Shown: positions 17,234-26,235 of the stretch, in pieces
Layout: each line of letters opens with the position of its first letter
Position numbering within the stretch: position 1 is the stretch's first letter
NCBI RefSeq assembly: GCF_030316895.1
Contig: NZ_JASZYV010000003.1
Location: 1-64,000 of the forward strand
Direction of reading: 5' to 3'
DNA length: 64,000 nucleotides
Origin: Variovorax dokdonensis
GTDB lineage: Bacteria; Pseudomonadota; Gammaproteobacteria; Burkholderiales; Burkholderiaceae_C
Notes under the pieces: model-generated
What the model was told of the DNA's origin: nothing
Seen by the model: the letters and a program-made list of their open reading frames with translations, nothing else
Database searches by the model: none
Made by a program: the position numbers and the translations under genes

Positions 17234-17697
17234 GCGAGGCCTTCCTTAGGCAATGGCGAGTTGAGCACGACGACCGCCCGGCCCTGTGCCAGCATGCGGC
17301 CGGAGTTGTCGTCGACCTTGAATTCGTAGAGCACCTGTCGCTCGTCTCCAGACAAGCGACTCGCGCGCACTTGCAGGTCACCCGTGACGGTATCCAGTCT
17401 TGGCTGACCGAACTGCACGTTGCGCACGCTGGCCAGATAGCCCGCGCTGGCAGCCTGTCCGGGCGCCGCGAGCAAGCCGCCGTGCAACGCCATGGCCTGC
17501 GCCGCATATTCGATGGCGCACGGCGCCATCAAGCCACCGCTGCTGCGAAGCGGGTTGTCCGCGCTGCGGTGCGTGCCCGTGCTGCAGCGAATCTCGTCCG
17601 CATTCCAGTGATCGAGGCGCTCAAGAAGGCACATGCTGCCGCTGTGAGGGATGCGTGCGGCAATGCCGGCACGGTCCAGCGTCGAGGGATTGGTCAA
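17230..17697 (-). CDS. Hotdog-fold 3-hydroxyacyl-ACP dehydratase-like protein
   Basis: 155-residue hotdog protein of the COG4706 type, the dehydratase of polyene clusters (ApeP-like). The N-terminal ARIPHSGSMCLLERL with His18 and a later APCAIEYAAQAMALHGGLL helix, which carries the catalytic-side Glu, match this family. The start is an unusual TTG at 17697 overlapping the methyltransferase stop (TTGA); no in-frame ATG gives a complete domain. It would remove water from 3-hydroxyacyl-ACP to form the conjugated double bonds. It is coupled by ATGA to the reductase that follows. Confidence 0.8.
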   Translation of the reverse strand: MTNPSTLDRAGIAARIPHSGSMCLLERLDHWNADEIRCSTGTHRSADNPLRSSGGLMAPCAIEYAAQAMALHGGLLAAPGQAASAGYLASVRNVQFGQPRLDTVTGDLQVRASRLSGDERQVLYEFKVDDNSGRMLAQGRAVVVLNSPLPKEGLA

Positions 17698-18509
17698 ATC
17701 GTGTCCTTGATGGGCGTGGGCTTGAGGTCTGCAACGAGCAGGACATTCGCAAACGGCGTGCCCTGGCTCATGGGCTCGCTGCGCACGGCGAAGCCAAGTC
17801 TTTCGAGCTGGCCAATCCAGTCGGACAGCGGCCGCCCCCAGGTGGGCGGCACCCGATGGCCCCGAACGCGCGTCACCGTGTGATCGACCCATTGGCTGAT
17901 CGAATAGCCGAGCGCCCTGGCCGAGTCGCCGACGCGCAGCAACAGCCGTGGCGGCGCAGCGCCTGGGCCTGCATCGGCGGCGCCTGCCGCCAGCGCTTCT
18001 CGGACGCGCACCAAGACCTGCTCCTGAGCCGCCGGATCGACGTAATGCAACACATCGAGGATCACCACCAGGTCGCTCGGCGGCAGCACAGTGCTGCACA
18101 TGTCGGCGCAGACGAAGGCCGGGGCCGGCCGAAGGTGGCCGATCGATCGCTCGGCCCGCTCCACGTCGCGCGACATCAACTCGATCCCGGTGTAGCTGGG
18201 CGCCTGCGGCGTTGGCGACCAGTGGGACGGCCACTGAGCGCCAGCCTGCATCTGGCTCATCGACGACAGGAGGCTGGCGAGCAGGCCCTGGCCACAGCCG
18301 ATGTCGAGCACGCGCCGATGTCCCGCGGCGATCTGCCCCTGCTCCACCAGCCAGCGGAAGACAGGGTCACGCCCCAGCTTGCCTCGCGCGAAATGCCAGG
18401 CAAAACGCCCAGCCCTGCGGTAAGGCTGGGTGGCATGGGCATGCAGGCGACGCCAATGCACGTCGGTGCTCGTTGGATGGCTCATGTCTGACGAAATCTC
18501 TGGTCTCAT
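17694..18509 (-). CDS. SAM-dependent methyltransferase, polyene operon
   Basis: 271-residue class I methyltransferase. The SAM-binding motif VLDIGCGQG is at residues 67-75, the second acidic position falls in YTGIELMSRD, and FVCADMCS and LVVILDVLHYV form the remaining core strands. The C-terminal part has no family-specific motif. In aryl-polyene clusters a methyltransferase modifies the aryl head group; that role fits here but is inferred. The start is uncertain: ATG at 18509, or a second ATG at 18485, neither with a strong ribosome site. It follows the deacetylase by 27 bases and overlaps the next gene. Confidence 0.82.
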   Translation of the reverse strand: MRPEISSDMSHPTSTDVHWRRLHAHATQPYRRAGRFAWHFARGKLGRDPVFRWLVEQGQIAAGHRRVLDIGCGQGLLASLLSSMSQMQAGAQWPSHWSPTPQAPSYTGIELMSRDVERAERSIGHLRPAPAFVCADMCSTVLPPSDLVVILDVLHYVDPAAQEQVLVRVREALAAGAADAGPGAAPPRLLLRVGDSARALGYSISQWVDHTVTRVRGHRVPPTWGRPLSDWIGQLERLGFAVRSEPMSQGTPFANVLLVADLKPTPIKDTI

Positions 18510-18536
18510 GCTTGTCGCGCGGCTACGGTCAAAGGC

Positions 18537-19358
18537 TCAGTCGCGCAGCCCCTCGTCCAGCGTGACCGATCGCAGGTCCTGCTGGCGCATGCGCTCGAAC
18601 AGCAGGGGCAAGACTGCAAGCAACACGGGCCTGCCGTCCGCCATGCGTGCCGCATGCCCATCGTGCAGCAGCAGGATGTCGCCACCGCGAAGCTCGTTCG
18701 TGAGCCTTGCCAGAACGCGTTGCGGATCGGACTCGCGGGTGTCGAAGCCGCGGCGGGTCCAGCTGACGAGTCGAAGGTCGAGTCGCTGCAGCACCGGCGC
18801 CAGGAACATGTTGCGGAAACCGGCCGGCGCGCGAAAGCAGGTCGGGCGCCGGCCCGTGATCTGCTGGAAGACCACTTGCGCTCGTCCGATCTCATCGGCG
18901 TAGCCTCGCGGCCCCAACACCGAGAAGTTATGCCGGTGCCGAGCGGTGTGGTTCTGAATATCGTGGCCCCGAGACAGGATCTCGCGGGCCAATGCTGGAT
19001 GCACCTGCACGCGCTCGGCAATGCAGAAGAACGTGGCGCGCTGCCCAGCTGCGTCAAGCAGGTCGAGCACGAGCGGCGTCACCTCGGGGTCGGGCCCGTC
19101 GTCGATGGTCAGTGCAATCTCGCCGCTCCGCGCTGCGCGCTCCGGCAAGCGGGTGATGTTTCGCCCGAGCAGGCTGCTGCGGGGCGTCAGGCCCGCCGCC
19201 GTGATCACCACGTGGTTCAGCACCAGTGCCGCGACCGCCCAGGCAAGCGCGCCCGGGACGAGAAGCGCCGCGCCGATCGCCACCACGTGCACGCCCAGGC
19301 TGACGCGCACGAAGGGCGCCAGCGGCCTGAACATTTCAAGTGGCGTGGCGAAAGACAT
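18537..19358 (-). CDS. Membrane-anchored polysaccharide deacetylase (NodB domain)
   Basis: 273-residue protein with two hydrophobic segments in the first ~55 residues (about 20-34 and 38-54), then a NodB-type carbohydrate esterase 4 domain. The motif IALTIDDGPDPE carries Asp86/Asp87, and NHTARH carries His137 and His141, giving the Asp-His-His metal site. RAPAGFRN and LLLHDGHA supply the other conserved motifs. ATG at 19358 was chosen as the first in-frame start after the exporter stop. The catalytic set looks complete, so it probably de-acylates a glycan or lipid head group at the membrane. Its place between the exporter and the methyltransferase suggests it acts on the operon's product or its anchor. 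Confidence 0.8.
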   Translation of the reverse strand: MSFATPLEMFRPLAPFVRVSLGVHVVAIGAALLVPGALAWAVAALVLNHVVITAAGLTPRSSLLGRNITRLPERAARSGEIALTIDDGPDPEVTPLVLDLLDAAGQRATFFCIAERVQVHPALAREILSRGHDIQNHTARHRHNFSVLGPRGYADEIGRAQVVFQQITGRRPTCFRAPAGFRNMFLAPVLQRLDLRLVSWTRRGFDTRESDPQRVLARLTNELRGGDILLLHDGHAARMADGRPVLLAVLPLLFERMRQQDLRSVTLDEGLRD

Positions 19359-19401
19359 TGGCGATCGGATCGGCGGGCTGATGGGAAGGCGCCATTGTCC
19401 C

Positions 19402-21816
19402 TCAGAGGGATCCGCCATCCACGGGGGCTTTGGCAGGCCGGGCACGCACGAAAGCGGCGGACAACAAGAGCGCGAGCAGCGCACCGGGCGCCACCACGCG
19501 CCCGATGGCCGACAGCGATGGAATCTCCGAAATCGCGATCAGGCTGAACGACACGACCGTCGTCAGGTTGGCCAGGAACAGCGATGCCAGCGTGTCTTCA
19601 TCCGCATGGCCGGTTTCGCGCAGTTGATCGAAGAAGAGCGCGTAGTTCGACCCCACCGCCACGACGAGGAGCAGCCCCACCAGATGCAGGATGCCCAGCG
19701 GCACGTCGAGCGCCGCGAACGTGCCCAATGTCAGCAGCACAGCCCCCACCAGCGGGGTACACACGGTCAGGAGCCGACGGCCGGAACGCAGGTACAAGCC
19801 CAGCAGGACGACGACCGCCAACGCGCCCAGCAGAACCTGCACGAAGGCCTCGTTGAGGTAGTGGGCGTACAGCGCCCTCAGCTCGTCGCCGACATCGATC
19901 AACTGCGCGCTTGGAAGGCCCGACAACGCCGCCTTGAGGCGCGCGGCATCGAAGCCCTCGCCGGTATGCAGCGAGATCACGGCGCTGTACCCCTCGCCAT
20001 TCGGGCGGGCCATCAACATGGTGCGCACCATCGGACCGAGCGGCCCATCCTGCAGGTCGGCCGGGAGGATGGGCGGCATCTGGCGGGCCGCCTGCGTCTC
20101 GGTGATGAACGGCTCCAGACGGGCTGCCGACAAGGGCAGGCCGTTCAGGGCCTGGCCGAGTCGTTGCCGCAGGGTGTCGGCATCGGGCAGGCTTTCGGTG
20201 CGCGCACGCTGCGCTGAGTTGCTGGGCAGCACGCGAGTCACGGCATCGAAGCCCGCCAGTTGCCCCGAATCGACGAGCGGCTGCAGGCGCGAACTCGCCC
20301 CCTCGACCGCCTCGAGCGTGGATTGCAGATCAGCGCCCTGCACCATCACGAGCGTGCTGGCATCGCTCGCGCCAAGATCGGCGCGCAATTGCGCATCGAG
20401 CTCCTGGGCGCGGGTCGGCACGGGGCTCATCGCGCCGAGCCCTGCACGCCAAAGGCTGGCGTGCTGCCAAGCCAGCAACGCAGCGGCGGCCAGGCACAGG
20501 CCCAGCAACGGCCACCGCAGCCTGGGCAGCCCGCGCACCACGGCGCCGGCCAGTTGCGCCATGTGACGGCGCAGGCCTCGACCCGAAGCACCATCGGGCG
20601 CGAACACCGGCAATACATAGCGGGTTGCAAGCGCTGCGGCGATGAGCCCGGCCACGGAGAACATGCCCAACTGGGCAAGCCCAGGAAAGCCGGAGAAGAC
20701 CAGTGCGCTGAAACCGCACACCGAGGTCATGACGCCCAGGCGCACGGTTGGCCAATGCACATTGCGCCAGTGGCGCCAACCGCCGCCCGTCACGCCCTCG
20801 GCACGACCCTGGCGCGCCTGGATCAGGTAGTAAATGGCGTAGTCGATGGTCTCGCCGATCAGGGTGCTGCCAAAGCCCATGGTCAGTCCATGCACCTGCC
20901 CGAAGACCAGGGCGACGGCGGCCGTGCCGCCGACGACGCCTGTGGCCACCGGAAGGATCGACACGGCGAGCGCGCGTGGCGAGGCAAAGGCCAGCAACAG
21001 GAGGCAACCCACCACCAGTGCGCCGACAGTGGCCAGCTTCATGGCTTCGGCCTTGATCTGGTCGCGGCTTTGCACCGAGAACACCGGCGCGCCGGTCAAT
21101 TGCAGTTCAGGCGTAGCGCCCTTCAGGTTGCGCGTGGCCTCGGCATAGGCCGATTGCACTTGGCTGATGGCCGCCGCCTGGGCGTCGAGATCGCTGCCTG
21201 CGGCGCGTGTCGTCGCCAGCAGTATGGCGCGCGGCGCAGAGCGCGAAACCCAGACACCGCTTTCCGTTCGGGGGGCCGTCGCCGGAATGAGACCTTCGGC
21301 GATGCGCTGCATCTCGCCGGTCGGATCGCGCTCCATCAGCGGCCTGATCGCATTGCCGGCGGGCGTACCGAGCATCGACAGGGTGTCGAGCACGGCATCG
21401 CGCAGCCCGTCAACGCTGAACCGCTGTGCGTCGACATCCGCGGCCAGTTGATAGCGATGCGCGAAAAGCCATTCGCCAGCAGCCGTCCAATCGCTGAATT
21501 CGCCGTTCTGAACCAGGTCGAACTGGCCACTGGCTCGCAGCTGCGCCGCCATCGCCCGTGAAACCTGTGCGCGCTGCGCCGCGTCGGCGCCACCTTCGAT
21601 GCCCACCAGCAGACTGCGCGAAGCCACGCCGCCTTGCAGCTGTTCCATCAGCATCTGCTGGCGCGGGTTGGGGTGGTCCGGAAGAAAGGCCGAAAGGTCG
21701 GCGGTAAAGGGCGTGCGCGAGATCACCCACACGCACACCGCCAGCGCAGCCAGCCAGATCAGCAGGGGCAACGCACGGCGCGGCCTGAGGTCGTGGTTCG
21801 CCAATGCCGGGCCCAT
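19402..21816 (-). CDS. MMPL/RND-family lipid exporter
   Basis: 804-residue inner-membrane transporter of the COG4258 type, found in aryl-polyene operons. It has the RND two-fold plan: a helix at the start (LPLLIWLAALAVCVWVI), a periplasmic domain of about 210 residues, five helices (around GALVVGCLLLLAFASP), and the same again in the second half. The MGFGSTLIGETIDYAIYYL segment in the fourth helix region is characteristic. ATG at 21816 was chosen because it lies just after the LolA-like stop and fits the family start; an ATG at 21858 would overlap that gene. It probably moves the finished lipid towards the periplasm, with the LolA-like protein as acceptor. Confidence 0.85.
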   Translation of the reverse strand: MGPALANHDLRPRRALPLLIWLAALAVCVWVISRTPFTADLSAFLPDHPNPRQQMLMEQLQGGVASRSLLVGIEGGADAAQRAQVSRAMAAQLRASGQFDLVQNGEFSDWTAAGEWLFAHRYQLAADVDAQRFSVDGLRDAVLDTLSMLGTPAGNAIRPLMERDPTGEMQRIAEGLIPATAPRTESGVWVSRSAPRAILLATTRAAGSDLDAQAAAISQVQSAYAEATRNLKGATPELQLTGAPVFSVQSRDQIKAEAMKLATVGALVVGCLLLLAFASPRALAVSILPVATGVVGGTAAVALVFGQVHGLTMGFGSTLIGETIDYAIYYLIQARQGRAEGVTGGGWRHWRNVHWPTVRLGVMTSVCGFSALVFSGFPGLAQLGMFSVAGLIAAALATRYVLPVFAPDGASGRGLRRHMAQLAGAVVRGLPRLRWPLLGLCLAAAALLAWQHASLWRAGLGAMSPVPTRAQELDAQLRADLGASDASTLVMVQGADLQSTLEAVEGASSRLQPLVDSGQLAGFDAVTRVLPSNSAQRARTESLPDADTLRQRLGQALNGLPLSAARLEPFITETQAARQMPPILPADLQDGPLGPMVRTMLMARPNGEGYSAVISLHTGEGFDAARLKAALSGLPSAQLIDVGDELRALYAHYLNEAFVQVLLGALAVVVLLGLYLRSGRRLLTVCTPLVGAVLLTLGTFAALDVPLGILHLVGLLLVVAVGSNYALFFDQLRETGHADEDTLASLFLANLTTVVSFSLIAISEIPSLSAIGRVVAPGALLALLLSAAFVRARPAKAPVDGGSL

Positions 21817-21835
21817 GCGCAGTTCGCCTCGAGGG

Positions 21836-22435
21836 TCAGGAAGGCTTCTTGGGCGCACCGCGCTGCGGCACGATGCGCATCACCGAACGGTCGCCGCCGA
21901 TGAACTCCATCTCGACGCCGAGCACGTCGCCACCCCGCCCCGTCAGGCGCAAGGTGCGGACCTGAGCGGCAAGTCGCTCGTCGACCGGCGTGAGCTGAAG
22001 CGTCCACGCGGCCTCGGTGCCGCCAAGTTCGGTCTTGAACTGCTGGCGCAGCACCCGCGCGTCCCCACTGAGCGTGCCCCGAAGCGCATCCACCATGCCG
22101 CGCAGCTCGGGCATGCTGTCCAGGGCCAGCGATCTTGTACGACCGCCGCGAGACAAAGTCAGTGCATTGCCGTCGACCACCATCGATTCTTCGCGCGGCG
22201 ACTCGGTGCGGCGTACGAGCTTGTCGGGCGCGGTGAAGCTGAGGCTGCCACTCGACTCGAGCGGCCCTTCGATGCCCCGCACGAAGCGTTGTTCGGTAAA
22301 GCGCGCCTCGCCCTTCGGCTGCGCCGCAAGCCGGGACATGAGCGTATCCAGATCGAAGGCCCAGGAGACCGAAACCGTGCACAACAAGCAGAGCGCCAAA
22401 AGGGCGCGAGCGCGTCGCACAACTTCACCGAGCAT
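21836..22435 (-). CDS. LolA-like periplasmic carrier protein
   Basis: 199-residue exported protein. A basic start (RRAR) and hydrophobic stretch LLALCLLCTVSVSWAF form a signal peptide, then the LolA-like domain begins with FTEQRFVRGIEGPLESSG, the usual opening strand of outer-membrane lipoprotein carriers; PDKLVRRT and MVVDGNALTL continue the half-barrel. It is not the housekeeping LolA but the COG2834-type copy seen in polyene operons beside an MMPL exporter. ATG at 22435 overlaps the acyltransferase stop by 11 bases; an alternative ATG at 22453 is possible. A role in carrying the product across the periplasm is inferred from fold and context. Confidence 0.8.
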   Translation of the reverse strand: MLGEVVRRARALLALCLLCTVSVSWAFDLDTLMSRLAAQPKGEARFTEQRFVRGIEGPLESSGSLSFTAPDKLVRRTESPREESMVVDGNALTLSRGGRTRSLALDSMPELRGMVDALRGTLSGDARVLRQQFKTELGGTEAAWTLQLTPVDERLAAQVRTLRLTGRGGDVLGVEMEFIGGDRSVMRIVPQRGAPKKPS

Positions 22436-23420
22436 CTTCTTGCCAGAAGTCATGGAAATTGAACCAGTTGTAAGGATGCTCGCGGCACAGGGCCTCGAGG
22501 CGGGCGACGTAGGCTTGCAGCGCGTCTTGAATGGCCGCTTCGCGCTGCCCGGGCGCAACGGCGCTGAAGTCCGCCAGGGCTTCGAAGCGAACCTCGTAGC
22601 GATTGCCGCCCAGGTAGGCACCGGCCATGAAGAAGGCTTTGCGCCGCAGGAGCGCCGCCAGGCGGAACGGGCCATCGTTGAACTCTGCAGGGTGCCCCAG
22701 GAAATTGACCGTTCGCGAGCTCCCGCGCTGCCCTTGGTCTTCGGCGCGCGGCGGCAGGGTGCGATCGGCCAGCAGGCCGGCAAGGCCACCGGCGTCGAGC
22801 CAGTCGCGCAGCTGCAGCATGGAATCGGGTTGACCGAGCGGAATCACCTCGGGCCGGCAGCGCTTGTCGCTGATGGCCGTCAGCACCGCATGAATGCGCT
22901 GGGCGTTGTCCAGGTACATCAACATGGCCAGGGGCAGGCCTTCTGGCTGCTCGCTGGTCTGCCGGCTGGCGCCGACGGCCTCGAAGCTGCCGACGTGCGC
23001 GCCGAGCAGGAATGCCCCTCGCCCACGCGCCAGCTCCGCATCCAGGGCTTCGTGGCCCACGACCCGCAGGTCGAACAGGTCCATCCGTCCGCGCAGGAAA
23101 TAGAGCCGGTCCAGCACCGTCGCGGCGAAAGCGTGGATGAGCCGATAGCCGTCGCGCCAGTTCGACCCACGGCCAATGGCGCGCGCCAGATAGCGCTTGA
23201 CATGCCGCCGAGGCCCTGGCGAGAACATGAAGAAGTAGAGGGTCAGCGGATGCAGCACCAGCCGCGCCACGCGCCGCCCGCATGCCAGCGCCAGTGCGCA
23301 GAAAAAGCGCAGTGCCAGCAGATTGCTTCGCTCGGGCGTGCGCGCCCAGTGAGCGCTGGACTCGCCCATCGCGGCCGCGGCGGTGGTCACGGCCTTACCG
23401 GGTCCCGCTGGAACGCTCAC
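22425..23420 (-). CDS. LpxL/HtrB-like acyltransferase
   Basis: 331-residue inner-membrane acyltransferase of the COG4261 branch of the LpxL (lipid A acyltransferase) superfamily. The HX4(D/E) active site is visible as GAHVGSFEA (about residues 141-149), with an N-terminal hydrophobic segment (LVLHPLTLYFFMF) and a C-terminal HPYNWFNFHDFW that is characteristic of the group. In aryl-polyene clusters such enzymes attach the polyene chain to a glycerol-type lipid. GTG start at 23420 overlaps the AMP-ligase stop (GTGA). Confidence 0.85.
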   Translation of the reverse strand: MSVPAGPGKAVTTAAAAMGESSAHWARTPERSNLLALRFFCALALACGRRVARLVLHPLTLYFFMFSPGPRRHVKRYLARAIGRGSNWRDGYRLIHAFAATVLDRLYFLRGRMDLFDLRVVGHEALDAELARGRGAFLLGAHVGSFEAVGASRQTSEQPEGLPLAMLMYLDNAQRIHAVLTAISDKRCRPEVIPLGQPDSMLQLRDWLDAGGLAGLLADRTLPPRAEDQGQRGSSRTVNFLGHPAEFNDGPFRLAALLRRKAFFMAGAYLGGNRYEVRFEALADFSAVAPGQREAAIQDALQAYVARLEALCREHPYNWFNFHDFWQEDAR

Positions 23421-25162
23421 TTGTCCGACTCCGAACCCGCCGTCCAGCGGCCGCTGGCGGCCAGCACGTCGCCGCGATGCACCTCGAAGCGGACGCCACG
23501 GCTAGGGCCGCTTTCTGGAACCATGGAGATCGTGAGCTGCGCCCCCGGCCCCACGGGCGCAAGAAACTTGGCCGCGGCGAGGCTCGGACGTTCGCCCAGG
23601 CGAGCGGCGAGCGCGGGCACTTGCGCGAGCGCCTCCATCACTTCGGCGAGGATGAACGCCCCCGGCAACAAAGGTTGGCCCGGAAAGTGGCCCGCAAAAG
23701 CAGGATGGTCTGCCGGCACCTCGCGCGTGAGGCGCACCGTCTCGCCCTCTCCCGCCAGTTGCGCCAGCGCGAACTCGCGCAGCGTGCGAACGGTCAGCTT
23801 GCCAGTGGCTTCGCGCGGCAGTGCCTGCACTCGTAGCACGCGCCGCGGCACGAACACCGTTTCCAGGCGCTCTCGCAGCGCGGAAATGATCGACTCGGAT
23901 GAAAGCTCCGGCGCCACCACGAATGCCACCGGCCGGACCACGCCATCGGTCACCTCGTCGGGGATCCAGAAGGCGCCGTCCTGCACGCCTGGAATGCTGT
24001 TGAGGTGGTAGTTCAGGTGCCCGAGCGAACTGCGCCGGCCTGCCACATGGATCAGGTCGTTGGCGCGGCCAAGCAATCGAAAACGCTGGTCATCGATCAG
24101 CTCCAGCACGTCCGCCATCGGCGTGGGCGCGGGCACGAAGTCGCCCTCGACGATGTAGCGCTCGGCCGCCTCGCCATCGTCGCCCGGCGCGTCCTCGCGC
24201 CGCACGCGGATGTCGCCCAGCATCTCCCAGACCTCGCTGCCCGTGGTGTGGCGGGTGGCGATCTGGCCGGTTTCGGTGCTGCCGTAGATCTCGATCAATG
24301 GCCCGCCCAGCGCCTGCTCCGCCTGTGCGGCGAGCTGGGGCGACAGAGGCGCCGTGGCCGACAGCATGAAGTCGACCTGCGGCAACTCGATGCCCGAAAG
24401 CAGGAGTGTCTTGAGATGGAACGGGGTGGTCACCAACGCGCGCGGACGCGGAACGGCCTCCAGCGCGGCCACGATGTCGGCCGGGAAGAAGGGGCGGGAC
24501 GAATCGAAGGCCGCGCCGGCGAGCATCGCCAGCAACGCGGAGGACTCGAGCCCGTAGCTGTGCTGGACCGGCACGGTGGCGACCAGGGTCAGACCTGCAA
24601 GTGATTCCCGACCGAACAGGGCAGAGAGCCGGGGCGCGGCGGCAGCAACGTCGCCCACCAGAGTCTCCCAGCGCTTGGCGTGGGCTTGGGGCACGCCGGT
24701 CGAACCGGAAGTCAGCAGGCTCACTGCATGGGCACCTGCCGCAATGCCCGGGACGGCGCCGACCACTTCCGAAGACGACTCGGAAGCATCTTCCTGATGC
24801 AGATCGACCAAGTGGCAGTGCAGGCCGGGCGCATTCAGCTGCGCGTCGTCCGTCAGGACATAGGTGCTGCCGCCAGGCGTTGCCAAGCGCGCGAGCGTGT
24901 CGGCGCGGGCATCGGGCGGCAGCAGGCTGGCATGCCCCCGAGAGAGCGCGGCGCCAAGCCCGACCGCAAAGGCGTAGCGATCGCTGCAGAGGTTGAGCAC
25001 AGGCCCTTGCTGCGGCAGTTGCTGTGCCAGACGTTGCACGTCGAGCAAGTAGCGGTACCCGCTCACCGGGCGCCCTGCTCGCCATGCCAGGGGCGCGGAC
25101 AGGTCGCGATCGGCCAGCAACGGCAACGGGGCAACGTCGGACATATCGGAGCGTGAAGTCAT
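23417..25162 (-). CDS. AMP-dependent ligase fused to FabZ-like hotdog domain
   Basis: 581-residue two-domain protein. Residues ~15-465 form an ANL-family adenylating enzyme: phosphate loop LLTSGSTGVP at 149-158, YGSTETG at 293-299, GRANDLIHVAGRR at 365-377 and the catalytic Lys455 in TGKLTV. Residues ~475-581 form a dehydratase-type hotdog with DHPAFAGHFPGQPLLPG at 485-501, which matches the FabZ/FabA catalytic segment including the GHFPG His492. In the pathway it would activate the aryl acid starter and load the carrier protein, while the C-terminal part plays the ApeI-like dehydratase role. The start is uncertain: ATG at 25162 or 25144, without a strong ribosome site. Confidence 0.85.
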   Translation of the reverse strand: MTSRSDMSDVAPLPLLADRDLSAPLAWRAGRPVSGYRYLLDVQRLAQQLPQQGPVLNLCSDRYAFAVGLGAALSRGHASLLPPDARADTLARLATPGGSTYVLTDDAQLNAPGLHCHLVDLHQEDASESSSEVVGAVPGIAAGAHAVSLLTSGSTGVPQAHAKRWETLVGDVAAAAPRLSALFGRESLAGLTLVATVPVQHSYGLESSALLAMLAGAAFDSSRPFFPADIVAALEAVPRPRALVTTPFHLKTLLLSGIELPQVDFMLSATAPLSPQLAAQAEQALGGPLIEIYGSTETGQIATRHTTGSEVWEMLGDIRVRREDAPGDDGEAAERYIVEGDFVPAPTPMADVLELIDDQRFRLLGRANDLIHVAGRRSSLGHLNYHLNSIPGVQDGAFWIPDEVTDGVVRPVAFVVAPELSSESIISALRERLETVFVPRRVLRVQALPREATGKLTVRTLREFALAQLAGEGETVRLTREVPADHPAFAGHFPGQPLLPGAFILAEVMEALAQVPALAARLGERPSLAAAKFLAPVGPGAQLTISMVPESGPSRGVRFEVHRGDVLAASGRWTAGSESDK

Positions 25163-25172
25163 CGGTGAAGGG

Positions 25173-25799
25173 TCATTGCGCGCGGCCGCGCCCCATGGCG
25201 ACGCGCACCACATCGACCAGGCGCGACCGCTCGAATTCCGGATGCAGGCGATAGCGCGCGAAGTGTTCCCCCAGGAACAACGCCACGATGAACAACGGCG
25301 TGAGCACGTTGGCCAGGAGGGACCAGGCTTGGAACGGCAGCGTCAGGTAGGTGAGGACAGATGCGGCAGCCATCGCGGCAAAGTAAAGCGCCCACATGCC
25401 CGTCACCTTGGCTGTGTAGGTGACGTGGTCGGACGTCAGCGGATGGATGCGTTGCGCGAATTCACCAATCAGCGAAAGGCGGCCAGCCCGCAGCGTGCTG
25501 GCAAACCACGCGCAAAGCACGATGTTGATGCCCACGTGTTGCATCACGTACAAGCGGTTGGGGTTGCCGGCCTCACCACGGGTGATCTCGTAGATGCAGA
25601 ACGCGCCCAGCAGCAGCGTAGCGAGCGCACCCAGCCGGCCGAAGCGACTGGCCGCCAGGCCCACCAATGCCAGCCAAAGTGGCGCGAACAACGCGGCAAG
25701 CGCCCAGGGCGCAGCCGCGTGGTAGAGCATCATCCAATGAGACAGCCCGGCATAGGCCGCACCGCCCGCCAGCCACATTGCCAAGCGCCAATGCGACAT
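25173..25799 (-). CDS. COG4648 polytopic membrane protein, polyene operon
   Basis: 208-residue integral membrane protein with about six hydrophobic segments. It resembles the COG4648 family of predicted membrane proteins that sit between the carrier protein and the AMP-ligase in aryl-polyene clusters (ApeG-like). The best-conserved looking part is the loop NRLYVMQHVGINIVL and TSDHVTYTAKVTGMW in the middle. No enzymatic motif is evident. It starts 23 bases after the carrier protein and ends 10 bases before the ligase start. Function unknown; it may anchor the soluble enzymes to the membrane. Confidence 0.75.
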   Translation of the reverse strand: MSHWRLAMWLAGGAAYAGLSHWMMLYHAAAPWALAALFAPLWLALVGLAASRFGRLGALATLLLGAFCIYEITRGEAGNPNRLYVMQHVGINIVLCAWFASTLRAGRLSLIGEFAQRIHPLTSDHVTYTAKVTGMWALYFAAMAAASVLTYLTLPFQAWSLLANVLTPLFIVALFLGEHFARYRLHPEFERSRLVDVVRVAMGRGRAQ

Positions 25800-25822
25800 C
25801 GGCCCGGGGCCTTCCGGCGCGC

Positions 25823-26134
25823 TCAGGGCGCGGTTCGGTTCTCGGCCACGTGCGCGGCCAGGTTGCGCAGCGAGGCGAAGATCACCTGATTGCGTTCGTC
25901 ATCCGAGCGCAACTGGAAGCCATAGCGTCGCGAGACTTCGAGAGCGACTTCGAGAATGTCGATCGAGTCGAGGCCCAGGCCGTCACCGTACAGGGGTGCT
26001 TCTGGCGCGATGTCCTGAGGTGCCACTTCGAGATTGAGCGCTTCCACCAACAAGACGGCCAGCTCGCTTTCGAGGGGGGATTGTTGGGTGGCGTCGCCGG
26101 ACGCGGTGTTGGAGGACTCGGCAGGCAAGGACAA
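25823..26134 (-). CDS. Acyl carrier protein, first gene of the polyene operon
   Basis: 103-residue carrier protein. The phosphopantetheine site is GLGLDSIDILEV with Ser57, and the helices around it (ELAVLLVEALNLE before, EVALEVSRRYGF after) are those of an ACP. The start is a TTG at 26134, supported by AGGAG spaced about 9 bases upstream and by the lack of an in-frame ATG before the domain. Only one carrier is present, while aryl-polyene clusters usually have two. The operon promoter must lie in 26135-26235, shared with the divergent ATPase gene. Confidence 0.85.
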   Translation of the reverse strand: MSLPAESSNTASGDATQQSPLESELAVLLVEALNLEVAPQDIAPEAPLYGDGLGLDSIDILEVALEVSRRYGFQLRSDDERNQVIFASLRNLAAHVAENRTAP

Positions 26135-26235
26135 AGAAAAACTCCTGTGGGGATGGGCCCGAAGGCACGTGCGGTCGATTATAGGGAGAGGCTTTGGATA
26201 GACTGCCGCTATCTACCCGCATCTCGGAGCATTCA

